Source: Marmoricola sp. URHB0036 (GTDB taxonomy: Bacteria > Actinomycetota > Actinomycetes > Propionibacteriales > Nocardioidaceae). Taken from it: a stretch of DNA of 64,000 nucleotides. Shown piece by piece: positions 24,411-33,682 of the stretch. The position numbers and the translations under genes are program-made. The notes beneath the pieces are model-generated. The model was not told where the DNA came from and did no database searches. It worked only from the letters and a program-made list of their open reading frames with translations. Each line of letters begins with the position of its first letter. Position 1 is the first letter of the stretch. The stretch lies in contig NZ_KE384490.1 of the NCBI RefSeq assembly GCF_000426045.1, positions 539,046 through 603,045 on the forward strand. Direction: 5' to 3'.

Positions 24411-25314
24411 GACGGGCCCAACCCGTGACGAGCGGACGGTAGCCGGCGCGGGCCCAGAACGGTGTGGACAGCGGGTTGGCGGCCGCGTGGTGCAGCAGCA
24501 CGACCTGGGCACCGGCCGCGGTGGCTCGCAGGTGCGCGGCGGCGACGAGCCGCGAGCCCACCTGCCGACCCCGGGCAGCGGGGTCGACGTGCAGGTCAGC
24601 GAGGTACGCCGTCGAGGGGCTGGCGACCTCGCCGGCGACCCACTGCGCGTCCTCGGGCGGTTCCATCTGGCAGACGCCGACGACCGCACCGTCCAGCTCG
24701 GCGACCCAGGTCCAGCCGGGACGCTCACGCAGTGCCTTCTCGACCCCGGGCCTGATCACCCGCTCGGCGTCCGGGCGTTCCGGGAGTCCGCCGAGGCGGG
24801 CGTCGTAGGCCTGGACCGCGACGTCGGCCGCGACGACCGCGTCGAGATCGTCGGGACGGGCCTCGCGGACCGCGACCTCGTGCTGCTCGCCGGGTGAGAG
24901 CGGCTGGACGTCGGATCGGGTCAGCCGGTGGACGGCGAGGACCGCGTTGGGGGCGAACCCTGCCCGCAGGAGCGGTCGGACCATGGCGGTGTCCCGGGAG
25001 GCCACGCTCACGTGCGTGGTGCACGCGTCGCCGGCGATCCGGTGCGCACGCTCGAGGAGGTCGTGGGTGGCCGCTGCCGCCTGGTCGGTCGCGGCTCGCA
25101 CCTGCAGGCGGACCACCCGGTCCTCCACCCACAGTCCGGCCTCCGACTCCGGGTCGGTCTCCCGGACGTCGACCAGCGCCACGGCCTGGCGGTCGGCCGA
25201 CCACTCGACGCAGGCCTCGCTGGTGACGTCGAGGCTGCCCACCCGGACGAGGGGATCGATGCCGGCCAGTCGACGTACGTGCGCGTCGTGGACCTGGGCG
25301 ACGGGGTCGGACAT
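24400..25314 (-). CDS. GNAT-family acetyltransferase, two-domain form
   Basis: A 304-residue protein. The C-terminal half is a GNAT domain: VREARPDDLDAVVAADVAV, then YLADLHVDPAARGRQVGSRL with the acetyl-CoA loop, and HHAAANPLSTPFWARAGYRPL. The N-terminal half looks like a second, degenerate GNAT-like unit (ATHDLLERAHRIAG; MVRPLLRAGFAPNAV). The acceptor is unknown. It is first of a two-gene operon with the GH16-like gene and has a TAGCGT 6 nt before its ATG. Confidence 0.82.
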   Translation of the reverse strand: MSDPVAQVHDAHVRRLAGIDPLVRVGSLDVTSEACVEWSADRQAVALVDVRETDPESEAGLWVEDRVVRLQVRAATDQAAAATHDLLERAHRIAGDACTTHVSVASRDTAMVRPLLRAGFAPNAVLAVHRLTRSDVQPLSPGEQHEVAVREARPDDLDAVVAADVAVQAYDARLGGLPERPDAERVIRPGVEKALRERPGWTWVAELDGAVVGVCQMEPPEDAQWVAGEVASPSTAYLADLHVDPAARGRQVGSRLVAAAHLRATAAGAQVVLLHHAAANPLSTPFWARAGYRPLVTGWARRVG

Positions 25315-25320
25315 GCGAAA

Positions 25321-25326
25321 ACGCTA
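25321..25326 (-). promoter_or_regulatory. -10 hexamer TAGCGT (minus strand) for the GNAT/GH16-like operon
   Basis: On the minus strand TAGCGT ends 6 nt before the ATG at 25314. It lies ~70 bp from the divergent ylxR start. Confidence 0.5.
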
Positions 25327-25393
25327 CTCGTCACGCCCACTGCGGGCTTTCCCGTTTCGGATTCGCCACGCCGCCCCGGTATGGTGGTCTGCG

Positions 25394-25735
25394 GTGGTTT
25401 CACAACTCGACAGCCCGACCCGCGGCGACGGACCAGTCCGGACCTGCATCGGATGCCGGGTACGAGCCGCCAAGCGTGAGTTGTTGCGGGTGGTCGCAGG
25501 GACGGACGCGAAGACCCAGGATCGAGCACATGGTTCCTGGTTCGTCGTACCCGACCCACGCGGCACAGCACCGGGTCGCGGGGCGCATCTGCACCCCACG
25601 CTCGACTGTCTCGCACTCGCCGAGCGCAAACGTGCCTTCGTCCGGGCACTCAGACACGAGACCGGAGAGCGGGGGCCACTGAGCCTGGAGCGGTTGCGGG
25701 AGCACCTCACGCGGCACGATGCAGCACCGAGATGA
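25394..25735 (+). CDS. ylxR: YlxR-family (DUF448) RNA-binding protein
   Basis: A 113-residue protein of the nusA-infB operon. The signature VRTCIGCRVRAAKRELLRVV and DPRGTAPGRGAHLHP with a later Cys and ERKRAFVRAL are all present. YlxR proteins bind RNA and have been linked to RNase P function and gene regulation. The GTG at 25394 gives the normal N-terminus; a TATGGT lies 8 nt upstream. Its TGA overlaps the ATG of a 13-codon mini-ORF (ATGA at 25732-25735). Confidence 0.88.
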   Translation: MVSQLDSPTRGDGPVRTCIGCRVRAAKRELLRVVAGTDAKTQDRAHGSWFVVPDPRGTAPGRGAHLHPTLDCLALAERKRAFVRALRHETGERGPLSLERLREHLTRHDAAPR

Positions 25736-25815
25736 GACAGATCCCAACCAGAAGCGGGAGCACCAGCTCATGAGCCTGCGATGAGAACTTCGCGATGAGC
25801 CTGCACATCAACTAG
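25732..25815 (+). promoter_or_regulatory. Chain of four mini-ORFs joined by ATGA overlaps in the infB leader
   Basis: Mini-ORF 1 is 25732-25773 (13 codons, MRQIPTRSGSTSS), 2 is 25770-25784 (MSLR), 3 is 25781-25798 (MRTSR), and 4 is 25795-25815 (MSLHIN, ending TAG). Each start overlaps the previous stop as ATGA, beginning with the ylxR stop. The infB Shine-Dalgarno follows 31 nt after the last stop. The layout suggests ribosomes pass from ylxR toward infB by repeated termination and reinitiation. Translation of these ORFs is inferred from the pattern alone. Confidence 0.65.
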
Positions 25816-25857
25816 CGGTCCACTGCCCTCCGGGTCAGTTCGGACCAGGAGGAATTC

Positions 25858-28704
25858 GTGGCAAACACCAGAGTCAGTGATCTGGCCAAGCAGTACGGCG
25901 TGCCCAGCAAGGAGGTGATCGGCCTCCTCAGCGATCTCGGCGAGTTCGTCAAGGCTCCTTCGTCGGGCATCAACCCGCTGGTCGAGAAGCGCTTCAACGA
26001 CACCTACGGTGCCGACCTCGCCGCCAAGGCAGAGGCGAAGGCGGCCAAGAAGGCTGCCAAGAAGGCCCCGGCCAAGAAGGCGGCTTCGGCCCCCGAGTCC
26101 GGCGAGGACGCAGCTCCCGCCGAGGTCCCGGCCCAGGAGACCGTCGAGGTCCCCGCGGCCAAGACCGCCGCACCCCGGCCCGGTCCGCGCACGAAGGCGG
26201 CCGAGCCCGAGATCGAGGCCCCGGCCGAGTCCGAGCCCGTGGTCGAGCCCGAGGTTCCCGCCGCGAGTGCGGAGACGGCGACCGAGGACACCGCGGCCCA
26301 GGGGGGCGACGGCGACGCGCCCAGCGACGGCGCGCGCTTCAAGCCCGGCCCGCGTCCGGCCCGTCCTGGCGCTCCGCGTCCCGGCAACAACCCGTTCTCG
26401 TCGACCCAGGGCATGGGCAGTCGGACTGCCCCCGCACCTGGTGCCGGCACCGGCGACCAGCGCCCGCCCCGCCCGCCGGCAGGTCGTGGCGACGGCATGC
26501 CGCGCCCCAACCCGGCGATGATGCCCAAGTCCCCGGCCGCCTTCGGTGGCGGTCCCGGCGGCGGTAGTCGCGGAGGCCCCGGTGGGCCCGGCGGCGCCCG
26601 TGGTGGTCCTGGTGGTCCCGGCGGCGCTCGCGGTGGCCCCGGCGGCGCCCCCGCCCGTGGCGGGGCTCCCCGCGGTGGCGGCTACGGCGGTCCTCCCGGC
26701 GGCGGCCTCGGTGGCCCGCCGGCCGGCGGCGGTCGTCCCGGTGGTCCGGGTCGTGGTCGTCCGGGCGGTCGCGGCAGCACCCAGGGTGCGTTCGGTCGTC
26801 CCGGTGGTCCGTCGCGTCGCGGACGCAAGTCCAAGCGGGCGCGCCGTCAAGAGTTCGAGCAGATGGAGGCCCCGACGATCGGCGGCGTCCGCGTCCGCAA
26901 GGGCAACGGCGAGACCGTTCGTCTGGCCCGTGGCGCCTCGCTGACCGACTTCGCCGAGAAGATCGGCGTCGACCCGGCCTCACTGGTGCAGATGCTGTTC
27001 CACCTCGGTGAGATGGTCACCGCGACCGAGTCGGTCAACGACGCAACGCTGCAGCTGCTCGGTGAGGAGCTCAACTACGTCGTCGAGGTCGTCTCGCCCG
27101 AGGACGAGGACCGCGAGCTGCTCGACTCCTTCGACCTGCAGTTCGGGTCCGACGAGGGTGTCGAGGCAGACCTCGAGGCCCGTCCGCCGGTCGTGACCGT
27201 GATGGGTCACGTCGACCACGGAAAGACCAAGCTGCTGGATGCGCTCCGCAGCGCCAACGTGGTCGACAAGGAGGCCGGTGGGATCACCCAGCACATCGGC
27301 GCCTACCAGGTCCACACCGAGGTCGACGGCACCGACCGTCGCATCACCTTCATCGACACCCCGGGTCACGAGGCGTTCACCGCCATGCGTGCCCGTGGTT
27401 CGCAGTCCTCGGACATCGCGGTCCTCGTGGTCGCTGCCGACGACGGCGTGATGCCGCAGACGGTCGAGGCGCTCAACCACGCCAAGGCCGCCGGGGTGCC
27501 GATCGTGGTCGCGGTCAACAAGATCGACAAGCCCGAGGCCGACCCGACCAAGGTGCGCGGTCAGCTGACCGAGTACGGCCTGGTCCCCGAGGAGTACGGC
27601 GGCGACACCATGTTCGTCGACGTCTCCGCGAAGTCCGAGCTCAACCTCGACAAGCTGCTCGAGGCGATCGTGCTGACTGCCGACGCGTCGCTCGACCTGC
27701 GGGCCAACCCCGACCAGGACGCCCAGGGCCTCGTGGTCGAGGCACACCTCGACCGTGGTCGTGGTCCGGTCGCGACGATCCTCGTCCAGCGCGGAACCCT
27801 CCGTGTGGGCGACTCGATCGTCGCTGGCCCGGCGTACGGCCGGGTGCGGGCGATGCTCGACGAGCACGGCGAGAACATCGAGTACGCCGACCCGTCGCGT
27901 CCCGCGATGGTGCTCGGCCTGTCCGGTGTCCCCGGTGCGGGCCAGAACTTCATCGTGGTCGAGGACGACCGCGTGGCCCGGCAGATCGCCGAGAAGCGCG
28001 AGTCGCGTGAGCGTGCGGCCATGCAGGCCAAGCGTCGCGTGCGTCGCAGCCTGGAAGACTTCATGGCCTCCATGGAGAAGGGCGAGAGCCAGGAGCTCAA
28101 CCTGATCCTGAAGGGCGATGTCTCCGGTTCGGTCGAGGCCCTCGAGGACTCGCTGGCCAAGATCGACGTCGGCGACGAAGTGTCGCTGCGCGTCATCGAC
28201 CGCGGTGTCGGTGCGATCACCGAGACCAACGTCGACCTGGCCGCGGCCTCGGATGCGATCATCATCGGCTTCAACGTCCGTCCGCAGGGCAAGGCGACCG
28301 AGCTGGCCGAGCGCGAGGGTGTGGAGATCCGCTACTACACGGTGATCTACAACGCCATCGAGGAGATCGAGGCAGCGCTCAAGGGCATGCTCAAGCCGGA
28401 GTTCGAGGAGCAGACCCTGGGCCAGGCGGAGATCCGTGCGATCTTCCGCAGCTCCAAGATCGGCAACATCGCGGGCTGCATGGTCACCAGTGGGGTCATC
28501 CGACGCAACGCCAAGGTGCGCCTGATCCGCGACGGCAACGTCATCGCGGACAGCCTGGACCTGGCGTCGCTGAAGCGTGAGAAGGACGACGCCGCCGAGG
28601 TCCGCGAGGGCTTCGAGTGCGGTCTCGTCCTGAAGGGGTTCAACGACATCAAGGAGGGCGACGTCGTCGAGGCCTTCGAGATGAAGGAGATCCCGCGGGC
28701 CTGA
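25858..28704 (+). CDS. infB: Translation initiation factor IF-2
   Basis: A 948-residue GTPase that places initiator tRNA on the 30S subunit. An IF2_N module is at 1-50 ([20 protein letters not shown]). A long Lys/Ala/Pro/Glu-rich stretch then turns into a Gly-Arg-Pro repeat region (about 225-330). A second IF2_N-type module is near 355-410. The G domain begins at ~449 with GHVDHGKT, followed by DTPGHEAF and [10 protein letters not shown]. Domains II, III and IV follow, with the initiator tRNA-binding C-terminus. GTG start, 5 nt after a strong AGGAGG (25847-25852). Confidence 0.97.
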   Translation: MANTRVSDLAKQYGVPSKEVIGLLSDLGEFVKAPSSGINPLVEKRFNDTYGADLAAKAEAKAAKKAAKKAPAKKAASAPESGEDAAPAEVPAQETVEVPAAKTAAPRPGPRTKAAEPEIEAPAESEPVVEPEVPAASAETATEDTAAQGGDGDAPSDGARFKPGPRPARPGAPRPGNNPFSSTQGMGSRTAPAPGAGTGDQRPPRPPAGRGDGMPRPNPAMMPKSPAAFGGGPGGGSRGGPGGPGGARGGPGGPGGARGGPGGAPARGGAPRGGGYGGPPGGGLGGPPAGGGRPGGPGRGRPGGRGSTQGAFGRPGGPSRRGRKSKRARRQEFEQMEAPTIGGVRVRKGNGETVRLARGASLTDFAEKIGVDPASLVQMLFHLGEMVTATESVNDATLQLLGEELNYVVEVVSPEDEDRELLDSFDLQFGSDEGVEADLEARPPVVTVMGHVDHGKTKLLDALRSANVVDKEAGGITQHIGAYQVHTEVDGTDRRITFIDTPGHEAFTAMRARGSQSSDIAVLVVAADDGVMPQTVEALNHAKAAGVPIVVAVNKIDKPEADPTKVRGQLTEYGLVPEEYGGDTMFVDVSAKSELNLDKLLEAIVLTADASLDLRANPDQDAQGLVVEAHLDRGRGPVATILVQRGTLRVGDSIVAGPAYGRVRAMLDEHGENIEYADPSRPAMVLGLSGVPGAGQNFIVVEDDRVARQIAEKRESRERAAMQAKRRVRRSLEDFMASMEKGESQELNLILKGDVSGSVEALEDSLAKIDVGDEVSLRVIDRGVGAITETNVDLAAASDAIIIGFNVRPQGKATELAEREGVEIRYYTVIYNAIEEIEAALKGMLKPEFEEQTLGQAEIRAIFRSSKIGNIAGCMVTSGVIRRNAKVRLIRDGNVIADSLDLASLKREKDDAAEVREGFECGLVLKGFNDIKEGDVVEAFEMKEIPRA

Positions 28705-28716
28705 GCGCCTCGGGCC

Positions 28717-28810
28717 GTGCCGGTTTCACTACTGCGGTAGTGAAACCGGCACACCCTTCCGAAAACTTTCGTACGTCAGTGCCAGTTTCACTACTCCGGT
28801 GGTGAAACCT
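28717..28810. repeat. Two tandem related hairpins between infB and rbfA
   Basis: Hairpin 1 has arms 28717-28732 and 28737-28752 with loop TGCG. Hairpin 2 (28783-28810) has the same TTTCACTAC/GTGGTGAAA layout with one G-T pair and loop TCCG. The central 28 bp of each align at about 24 of 28 positions. Hairpin 1 also shows CGGTTT/AAACCG ends (28721-28748). Because both flanking genes point the same way, attenuation, partial termination or mRNA processing is likelier than full termination. Confidence 0.8.
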
Positions 28811-28826
28811 GGGAACAGAGGGACAC

Positions 28827-29267
28827 ATGAGCAACCCACGCGTCCGCAAGATCGCCGACCGGATCCAGGTGATCGTGGCGGAGATGCTGGAGCGCAGGAT
28901 CAAGGACCCGCGGCTGGGGTTCGTGACCGTGACCGACGTCCGCGTCTCCGGTGACACCCAGCAGGCGACGGTCTTCTACACCGTCCTCGGCGAGGACAAG
29001 GACCTCGAGGGGTCGGCCGTCGCGCTGGAGTCGGCCAAGGGGCTGATCCGCTCCGAGGTCGGCAAGCAGCTCGGCATGCGGCACGTGCCGACGCTCGACT
29101 TCATCCACGACGCCCTGCCCGAGACGGCGCGCCACATCGACGACCTCCTCGAGAAGGTTCGCGAGGCAGACGCAGCCGCTGCCCAGTCGGCCAGCGGTTC
29201 GACGTACGCCGGGGAACCGGACCCGTACAAGAAGCCTCGCGCCGACGACGCCGTCGAGGACGAGTGA
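28827..29267 (+). CDS. rbfA: Ribosome-binding factor A
   Basis: A 146-residue KH-like 16S rRNA maturation and cold-adaptation factor. [20 protein letters not shown] and [19 protein letters not shown] open the domain, and [18 protein letters not shown] closes it. A charged disordered tail follows (about 115-146). The ATG is preceded by GAGGGA. The stop overlaps the truB GTG start as GTGA. Confidence 0.95.
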   Translation: MSNPRVRKIADRIQVIVAEMLERRIKDPRLGFVTVTDVRVSGDTQQATVFYTVLGEDKDLEGSAVALESAKGLIRSEVGKQLGMRHVPTLDFIHDALPETARHIDDLLEKVREADAAAAQSASGSTYAGEPDPYKKPRADDAVEDE

Positions 29268-30124
29268 CGGTCGTTCCTGGTCTGGTCATCGTCGACAAGG
29301 CCGGCGGCATGACCTCGCACGACGTCGTGGCCCGCGTACGACGACTGGCCGGCACCCGCAAGGTCGGCCACGCCGGCACTCTCGACCCGATGGCGACCGG
29401 CGTGCTCGTGCTCGGCCTCGACCGGGCCACCCGGCTGCTCGGTCACCTGATGCTCACCGACAAGGCGTACGACGCCACGGTGCGCCTCGGCGTCGCCACC
29501 TCCACCGACGACGCCGAGGGGGAGGTGATCGCCACCGCCTCGACCGCCGGCATCACCGAGCAGCGGGTCCGCGAGGCCCTCGAGCTGTTCGTCGGCGACA
29601 TCGAGCAGGTGCCCTCGGCCGTCTCCGCGATCAAGGTCGACGGCAAGCGGGCCTACGACCGGGTCCGCGCCGGGGAGCAGGTCGAGCTGAAGCCGCGCAC
29701 GGTGCGGGTCGACTCGATCGAGGTCCACGAGGTCGAGGGCGACGACGTGCGCATCTCGGTGCGGTGCTCGAGCGGCACCTACATCCGGGCCATCGCCCGC
29801 GACCTGGGGGAGCACCTCGGGGTGGGCGGCCACCTGGTCGCGCTGCGACGTACCGCCGTCGGTCCCTACACCCTCGATGTGGCGCACACCCTCGAGCAGC
29901 TCGAGGACGAGCTCGCCGTCCTGCCCATCGCGGAGGCTGCTCGCAGCGCGTTCCCGAGCGTCGACCTCGACGCCGAGCAGGCGACCGACGTCGGCTTCGG
30001 CCGCAAGCTGGCCCTCGACCTCGGCCACGCCGGTCCGGTCGCGCTGTTCGGTCCGGACGGCGACTTCCTCGCGCTCTACGAGCAGGACGACGAGCTCGCG
30101 AGGGCAGTCGCGGTCTTCGTCTGA
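29264..30124 (+). CDS. truB: tRNA pseudouridine(55) synthase
   Basis: Makes pseudouridine 55 in the T-arm of most tRNAs. The catalytic Asp41 is in [33 protein letters not shown] and [17 protein letters not shown] are the usual TruB strands, and a C-terminal PUA-like part ([20 protein letters not shown]) ends the 286 residues. The GTG start overlaps the rbfA stop, so the pair is coupled. Confidence 0.95.
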   Translation: MTVVPGLVIVDKAGGMTSHDVVARVRRLAGTRKVGHAGTLDPMATGVLVLGLDRATRLLGHLMLTDKAYDATVRLGVATSTDDAEGEVIATASTAGITEQRVREALELFVGDIEQVPSAVSAIKVDGKRAYDRVRAGEQVELKPRTVRVDSIEVHEVEGDDVRISVRCSSGTYIRAIARDLGEHLGVGGHLVALRRTAVGPYTLDVAHTLEQLEDELAVLPIAEAARSAFPSVDLDAEQATDVGFGRKLALDLGHAGPVALFGPDGDFLALYEQDDELARAVAVFV

Positions 30125-30261
30125 AGTCCCGCCGCTAGTGTTCTCGACGTGCTCCTCGCTGCGCTCGTCGACGAGTCCTCGCCCACTCGGCCATGAGCAG
30201 TCAGCGGACGCCGAGCGGCCTCCGGCGAGGGGCGGCGATCGCCGTCTGCTCTGGCGCTCGC

Positions 30262-30267
30262 TAACCT
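30262..30267 (+). promoter_or_regulatory. -10 hexamer TAACCT, leaderless type, for ribF
   Basis: TAACCT ends 6 nt before the GTG at 30274. The truB-ribF gap of 149 bp otherwise holds only a CTCGCTGCGCTCG motif (about 30155-30167) that recurs in other intergenic regions of the window. Confidence 0.6.
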
Positions 30268-30273
30268 CGGCTC

Positions 30274-31218
30274 GTGCGGATCTGGCGTTCCCTGGACGAC
30301 GTGCCCGGCGACCTCGGTCGCACGGTCGTGGTCATCGGCAACTTCGACGGCGTGCACCTCGGCCACCGTCACGTCGTACGACGGGCCAGGGAACTGGCCG
30401 ACCGCGACGGACTGAGCGTCGTCGCCGTCACCTTCGACCCGCACCCGATGGCGGTGCTGCGGCCTGAGCACGCTCCGCTCACGCTCACCGACGTCGACCG
30501 GCGCTGCCTGCTGCTGGCGCAGGCCGGGGTCGACGACGTGTTCGTGATCCCGTTCTCCCGCGAGATCGCCGCCTGGACACCCCTCGAGTTCATCGACCGG
30601 GTGCTCGTCGACGGCCTGCACGCCGCCCACGTCGTGGTGGGGGCGAACTTCCGCTTCGGTGCCCGAGCCGCCGGTGACGTGGCGGCGCTCGTGGAGGCCG
30701 GCCGCGAGCGGGACTTCGACGCCGAGGGGATCGCCCTCGACGGTGGCCCGCAAGTGTGGTCCTCCACCTACGTGCGCACCTGCCTGGCCGCCGGAGACGT
30801 CGAGGGTGCCGCCGAGGCGCTCGGCCGCCCGTACTCCGTCGTCGGGCACGTCATCGAGGGCGACCACCGCGGTCGCGAGCTCGGCTACCCGACGGCCAAC
30901 GTGCCACCGCAGGGGCGGGCGGTCCCCGCCGACGGGGTGTACGCCGGCTGGCTGGTCCGGCTCGACGAGCCCGGCAGCACGCCGCTGCCCGCCGCGATCA
31001 GCGTCGGCACCAACCCGACCTTCGACGGCGAGCGCGAGCGCCGGGTGGAGGCCTACGTGCTCGACCGCACCGATCTCGAGCTCTACGGAGAGTCGGTGGA
31101 GATCTCGTTCGTCTCCCGCATCCGCGGCATGGTCAAGTTCGAGGGCGTGGACGCGCTGATCGAGACGATGGCGGACGACGTCGTCCGCACCCGCGAGCTG
31201 CTGGGCCTGGTCGACTAG
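30274..31218 (+). CDS. ribF: Bifunctional riboflavin kinase / FAD synthetase
   Basis: Phosphorylates riboflavin to FMN, then adenylates it to FAD. The N-terminal FAD synthetase domain has the nucleotidyl-transferase motif VIGNFDGVHLGHRHVV and VTFDPHPMAVLRP. SSTYVRTCLAAGDVEGA ends it. The C-terminal kinase domain has GRELGYPTANV and SVGTNPTFDG. Length 314 is normal. The stop shares a CTAG palindrome with the stop of the convergent acyl-CoA synthetase gene. Confidence 0.95.
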   Translation: MRIWRSLDDVPGDLGRTVVVIGNFDGVHLGHRHVVRRARELADRDGLSVVAVTFDPHPMAVLRPEHAPLTLTDVDRRCLLLAQAGVDDVFVIPFSREIAAWTPLEFIDRVLVDGLHAAHVVVGANFRFGARAAGDVAALVEAGRERDFDAEGIALDGGPQVWSSTYVRTCLAAGDVEGAAEALGRPYSVVGHVIEGDHRGRELGYPTANVPPQGRAVPADGVYAGWLVRLDEPGSTPLPAAISVGTNPTFDGERERRVEAYVLDRTDLELYGESVEISFVSRIRGMVKFEGVDALIETMADDVVRTRELLGLVD

Positions 31219-32861
31219 GTGCCCAGCTCCCGCTTCATCACCTTGCCGCTGTCGTTGCGGGGCAGGTCGTCGAGGACGACCACACGACGCGGCACCTTGT
31301 AGCCGGCGAGGTGCGTCTTGACGTGCTTCTTCAGCTCGTCGGTGGTCACCGACGCGTCGTCGCGCAGCACGACGTATGCCTCGAGCCGCTGTCCGAAGTC
31401 CTGGTCGTCGACGCCGATCACCGCGGCCTCGACGACATCGCTGTGCTCGTTGAGGGTCTGCTCGACCTCGAGCGGGTAGACGTTCTCGCCGCCGGACACG
31501 ATCATCTCGTCGTCGCGCCCGACCACGTAGAGCCGCCCGGCCTCGTCCAGCCTTCCCAGGTCGCCGGAGACCATGAAGTCGTCCTCGAAGGCCTTGGTCT
31601 CGCCCGAGGTGTAGCCCTCGAACGCCGAATCGCTGCGCACCGTGATCCGGCCGACCTCGCCCTGCGGGACCTCCCGACCGTGGTCGTCGAGGATCCGCAG
31701 GTCGGTGCCGAGGACCGGTCGTCCGGCCGTGTCGGGGGCGACCCGGAGGTCGGCCGGGGTGGCGGTGCTGATCAGCCCGGCCTCGGTGGCGTTGTAGGAG
31801 TTGTGCACGATGTCGCCGTACCTGTCCATGAACGCGGTCACGGCGTCGGGACGCATCCGGGAACCGCTGGCGGTGACGAAGCGCAGCGAGGCCAGGCTGT
31901 ACTGCTCGAGGGTGGCGGCGGGAAGGCCGATGATCCGCTCCAGCATCACGGGTACGACGGCCAGGCCCGTGGCCTGGCTGCGGTCGACCAGCGCGAGCGT
32001 CGCCTCCGGGTCGAACCGGCGACGCATCACGACCGTGCAGCACATCGTCGCGGAGATCGCGAGCTGCCCGAAGCCCCAGGCGTGGAACATCGGCGCCACC
32101 ACGACGGTCGTCTCGCCGGCCCGCCACGGGATCCGGTCGAGCATGGCCGCCAGCGACCCGGCTGCCCCTCCCGAGCGGCGAGCGCCCTTGGGAGTGCCGG
32201 TGGTGCCGGAGGTCAGCAGCACGGTGCGGCCGGGACGCGCGGGCTTCGCGGGTCGGCGGCCGCGGTGCGCGTCGACCAGCTCGTCGAGGACGTGTACGCC
32301 GGGATGGGAGTGCTCGGGGTCCTCGACCCAGGCCAGCACCTCGGTCAGGTGGGGCAGTCGTTCCCTGGCCTGGGCGAGCAGGGGAGCGAACTCCTCGTCG
32401 TACACCACCACCGTGGCGTGCTCGCGCTCCAGCACGTCGCGCAGCTGGGGTCCGGAGAAGCCGGTGTTCAGGAGCAGCGCATCCGCGCCGATGCGCGTCG
32501 CGGCGGCCAGCGACTCGACGAGCCCGCGGTGGTTGCGGCACAGGATCCCCAAGGTCGGGTGCTGGGTGCCTTCGCCGTCTGCCAGCAGCTCGCGCAGCCC
32601 GACCCCGGCCGCGTCCACGCGCTGGTCGAGCTCGGTCCAGGTCAGGAACCCGCGCTCGTCGACCAGCGCGGTGGCCTTCGGAGCACGTGCAGCGGAGAGT
32701 CCGATGCCGCTCATCGCGTTGGCCCCGTGCCGTCGTACGACCAGGGCCTGGCGCAGGTACTTGTCCGGCCGCATCGGCGCGATCATGCCGCTGCCGACGA
32801 GCACCCTGAGGGTGACCAGCAGGCGCCGCAACGACCGCAGGAACGAGACGACGCGGCTCAT
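31215..32861 (-). CDS. Fatty-acid-type acyl-CoA synthetase (AMP-binding)
   Basis: A 548-residue ANL-superfamily ligase. The P-loop is LLTSGTTGTPKGA, A5 is YNATEAGLI, A7/A8 are SGDLGRLDEAG and GRDDEMIVSGGENVYPLEVE, and the A10 lysine is in PRNDSGKVMKREL. It probably activates fatty acids for the neighbouring acyltransferase and wax-ester/DGAT enzymes. The start at 32861 overlaps the acyltransferase stop by ATGA. The open frame continues upstream for ~800 codons but that part is antisense to real genes and is not included. Confidence 0.9.
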   Translation of the reverse strand: MSRVVSFLRSLRRLLVTLRVLVGSGMIAPMRPDKYLRQALVVRRHGANAMSGIGLSAARAPKATALVDERGFLTWTELDQRVDAAGVGLRELLADGEGTQHPTLGILCRNHRGLVESLAAATRIGADALLLNTGFSGPQLRDVLEREHATVVVYDEEFAPLLAQARERLPHLTEVLAWVEDPEHSHPGVHVLDELVDAHRGRRPAKPARPGRTVLLTSGTTGTPKGARRSGGAAGSLAAMLDRIPWRAGETTVVVAPMFHAWGFGQLAISATMCCTVVMRRRFDPEATLALVDRSQATGLAVVPVMLERIIGLPAATLEQYSLASLRFVTASGSRMRPDAVTAFMDRYGDIVHNSYNATEAGLISTATPADLRVAPDTAGRPVLGTDLRILDDHGREVPQGEVGRITVRSDSAFEGYTSGETKAFEDDFMVSGDLGRLDEAGRLYVVGRDDEMIVSGGENVYPLEVEQTLNEHSDVVEAAVIGVDDQDFGQRLEAYVVLRDDASVTTDELKKHVKTHLAGYKVPRRVVVLDDLPRNDSGKVMKRELGT

Positions 32862-33676
32862 CCCAGCACCGGGAACCGCCGGCGGCGCTTGAGCTCGTTG
32901 AGCGCCGTCTGCATCCGCTCGCGGACCGCCGCATCGACCTCGTCGATGTCGGGGTCCTCGCCGAACTCCGCCACGATGTCGATCGGGTCGAGCACCTCGG
33001 TGCGGATCTTGGTCGGCAGCGGCAGGTTGGGCGGGAACGCCAGGGTGAGGCCGAACGGGAAACCGAAGGTGATCGGGACGTACTTGGTGCGCAGCCGCTC
33101 CTCGAGCTTGAACAGCTTGGCGATCAGCTCCCCGCGCGAGAGGTGGATCTGGTCCTCCTGGCCACCGATGCTGACCACCGGCACGATCGGTACGCCGGCC
33201 CGCAGCGCCGTACGCACGTAGCCCGTGCGGCCGTCGAAGTCGATGGTGGTCGACCGCGACGAGGGCCGGAACACGTCGTAGTCGCCGCCGGGGAAGACGA
33301 TCGTCACGCCGCCCGACGCCAGCACGGCGTGGGCGTTCTCCCGGGTGGCGGGCAGGAAGCCGGCGCGGCGCATGATCGGGCCGCTCTGGCCCAGGAACAG
33401 CAGGTCGTGGGCCAGCACGTAGAGCGGCCGGTCGGCGCCGTACATGTCGTGGAAGGCCACCGCGATCACGGGCACGTCCATGGCGATCAGCCCACCGGAG
33501 TGGTTCGAGACCATCAGGGCGCCGCCCTCGGGCATCTTCTCCATGCCGGTGACCTCGGAGCGGTACCAGGTCTTGACCACGAGCCGCAGCAGCGGGATCA
33601 GCCCGGCGACCCACTTGCCGTCGCGGTAGGCAAGACGGTCCCGCACGTCGTCCTCGGGGAGATCGATGTCGGCCAC
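32858..33676 (-). CDS. PlsC-like lysophospholipid/MGAT-type acyltransferase
   Basis: A 272-residue acyltransferase. The catalytic His is in SNHSGGLIAMD (His59), and the later motif is IVFPGGDYDVFRPSS, which is closer to the MGAT/DGAT-like branch than to bacterial PlsC (NHxxxxD, FPEGTR). It probably transfers acyl-CoA to a glycerolipid. GTG start at 33676, 6 nt after TAGTAT. It shares an operon with the acyl-CoA synthetase and is divergent from the wax ester synthase/DGAT gene. Confidence 0.85.
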   Translation of the reverse strand: MADIDLPEDDVRDRLAYRDGKWVAGLIPLLRLVVKTWYRSEVTGMEKMPEGGALMVSNHSGGLIAMDVPVIAVAFHDMYGADRPLYVLAHDLLFLGQSGPIMRRAGFLPATRENAHAVLASGGVTIVFPGGDYDVFRPSSRSTTIDFDGRTGYVRTALRAGVPIVPVVSIGGQEDQIHLSRGELIAKLFKLEERLRTKYVPITFGFPFGLTLAFPPNLPLPTKIRTEVLDPIDIVAEFGEDPDIDEVDAAVRERMQTALNELKRRRRFPVLG

Positions 33677-33682
33677 CGACCA

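Noticed and set aside
26520-26830. Repeat-like Gly/Pro/Arg DNA stretch inside infB considered as a separate repeat array or CRISPR
   Set aside because: The repetition follows codon usage of a Gly-Arg-Pro-rich linker within the infB frame, without constant spacers. It is a normal feature of actinobacterial IF-2.
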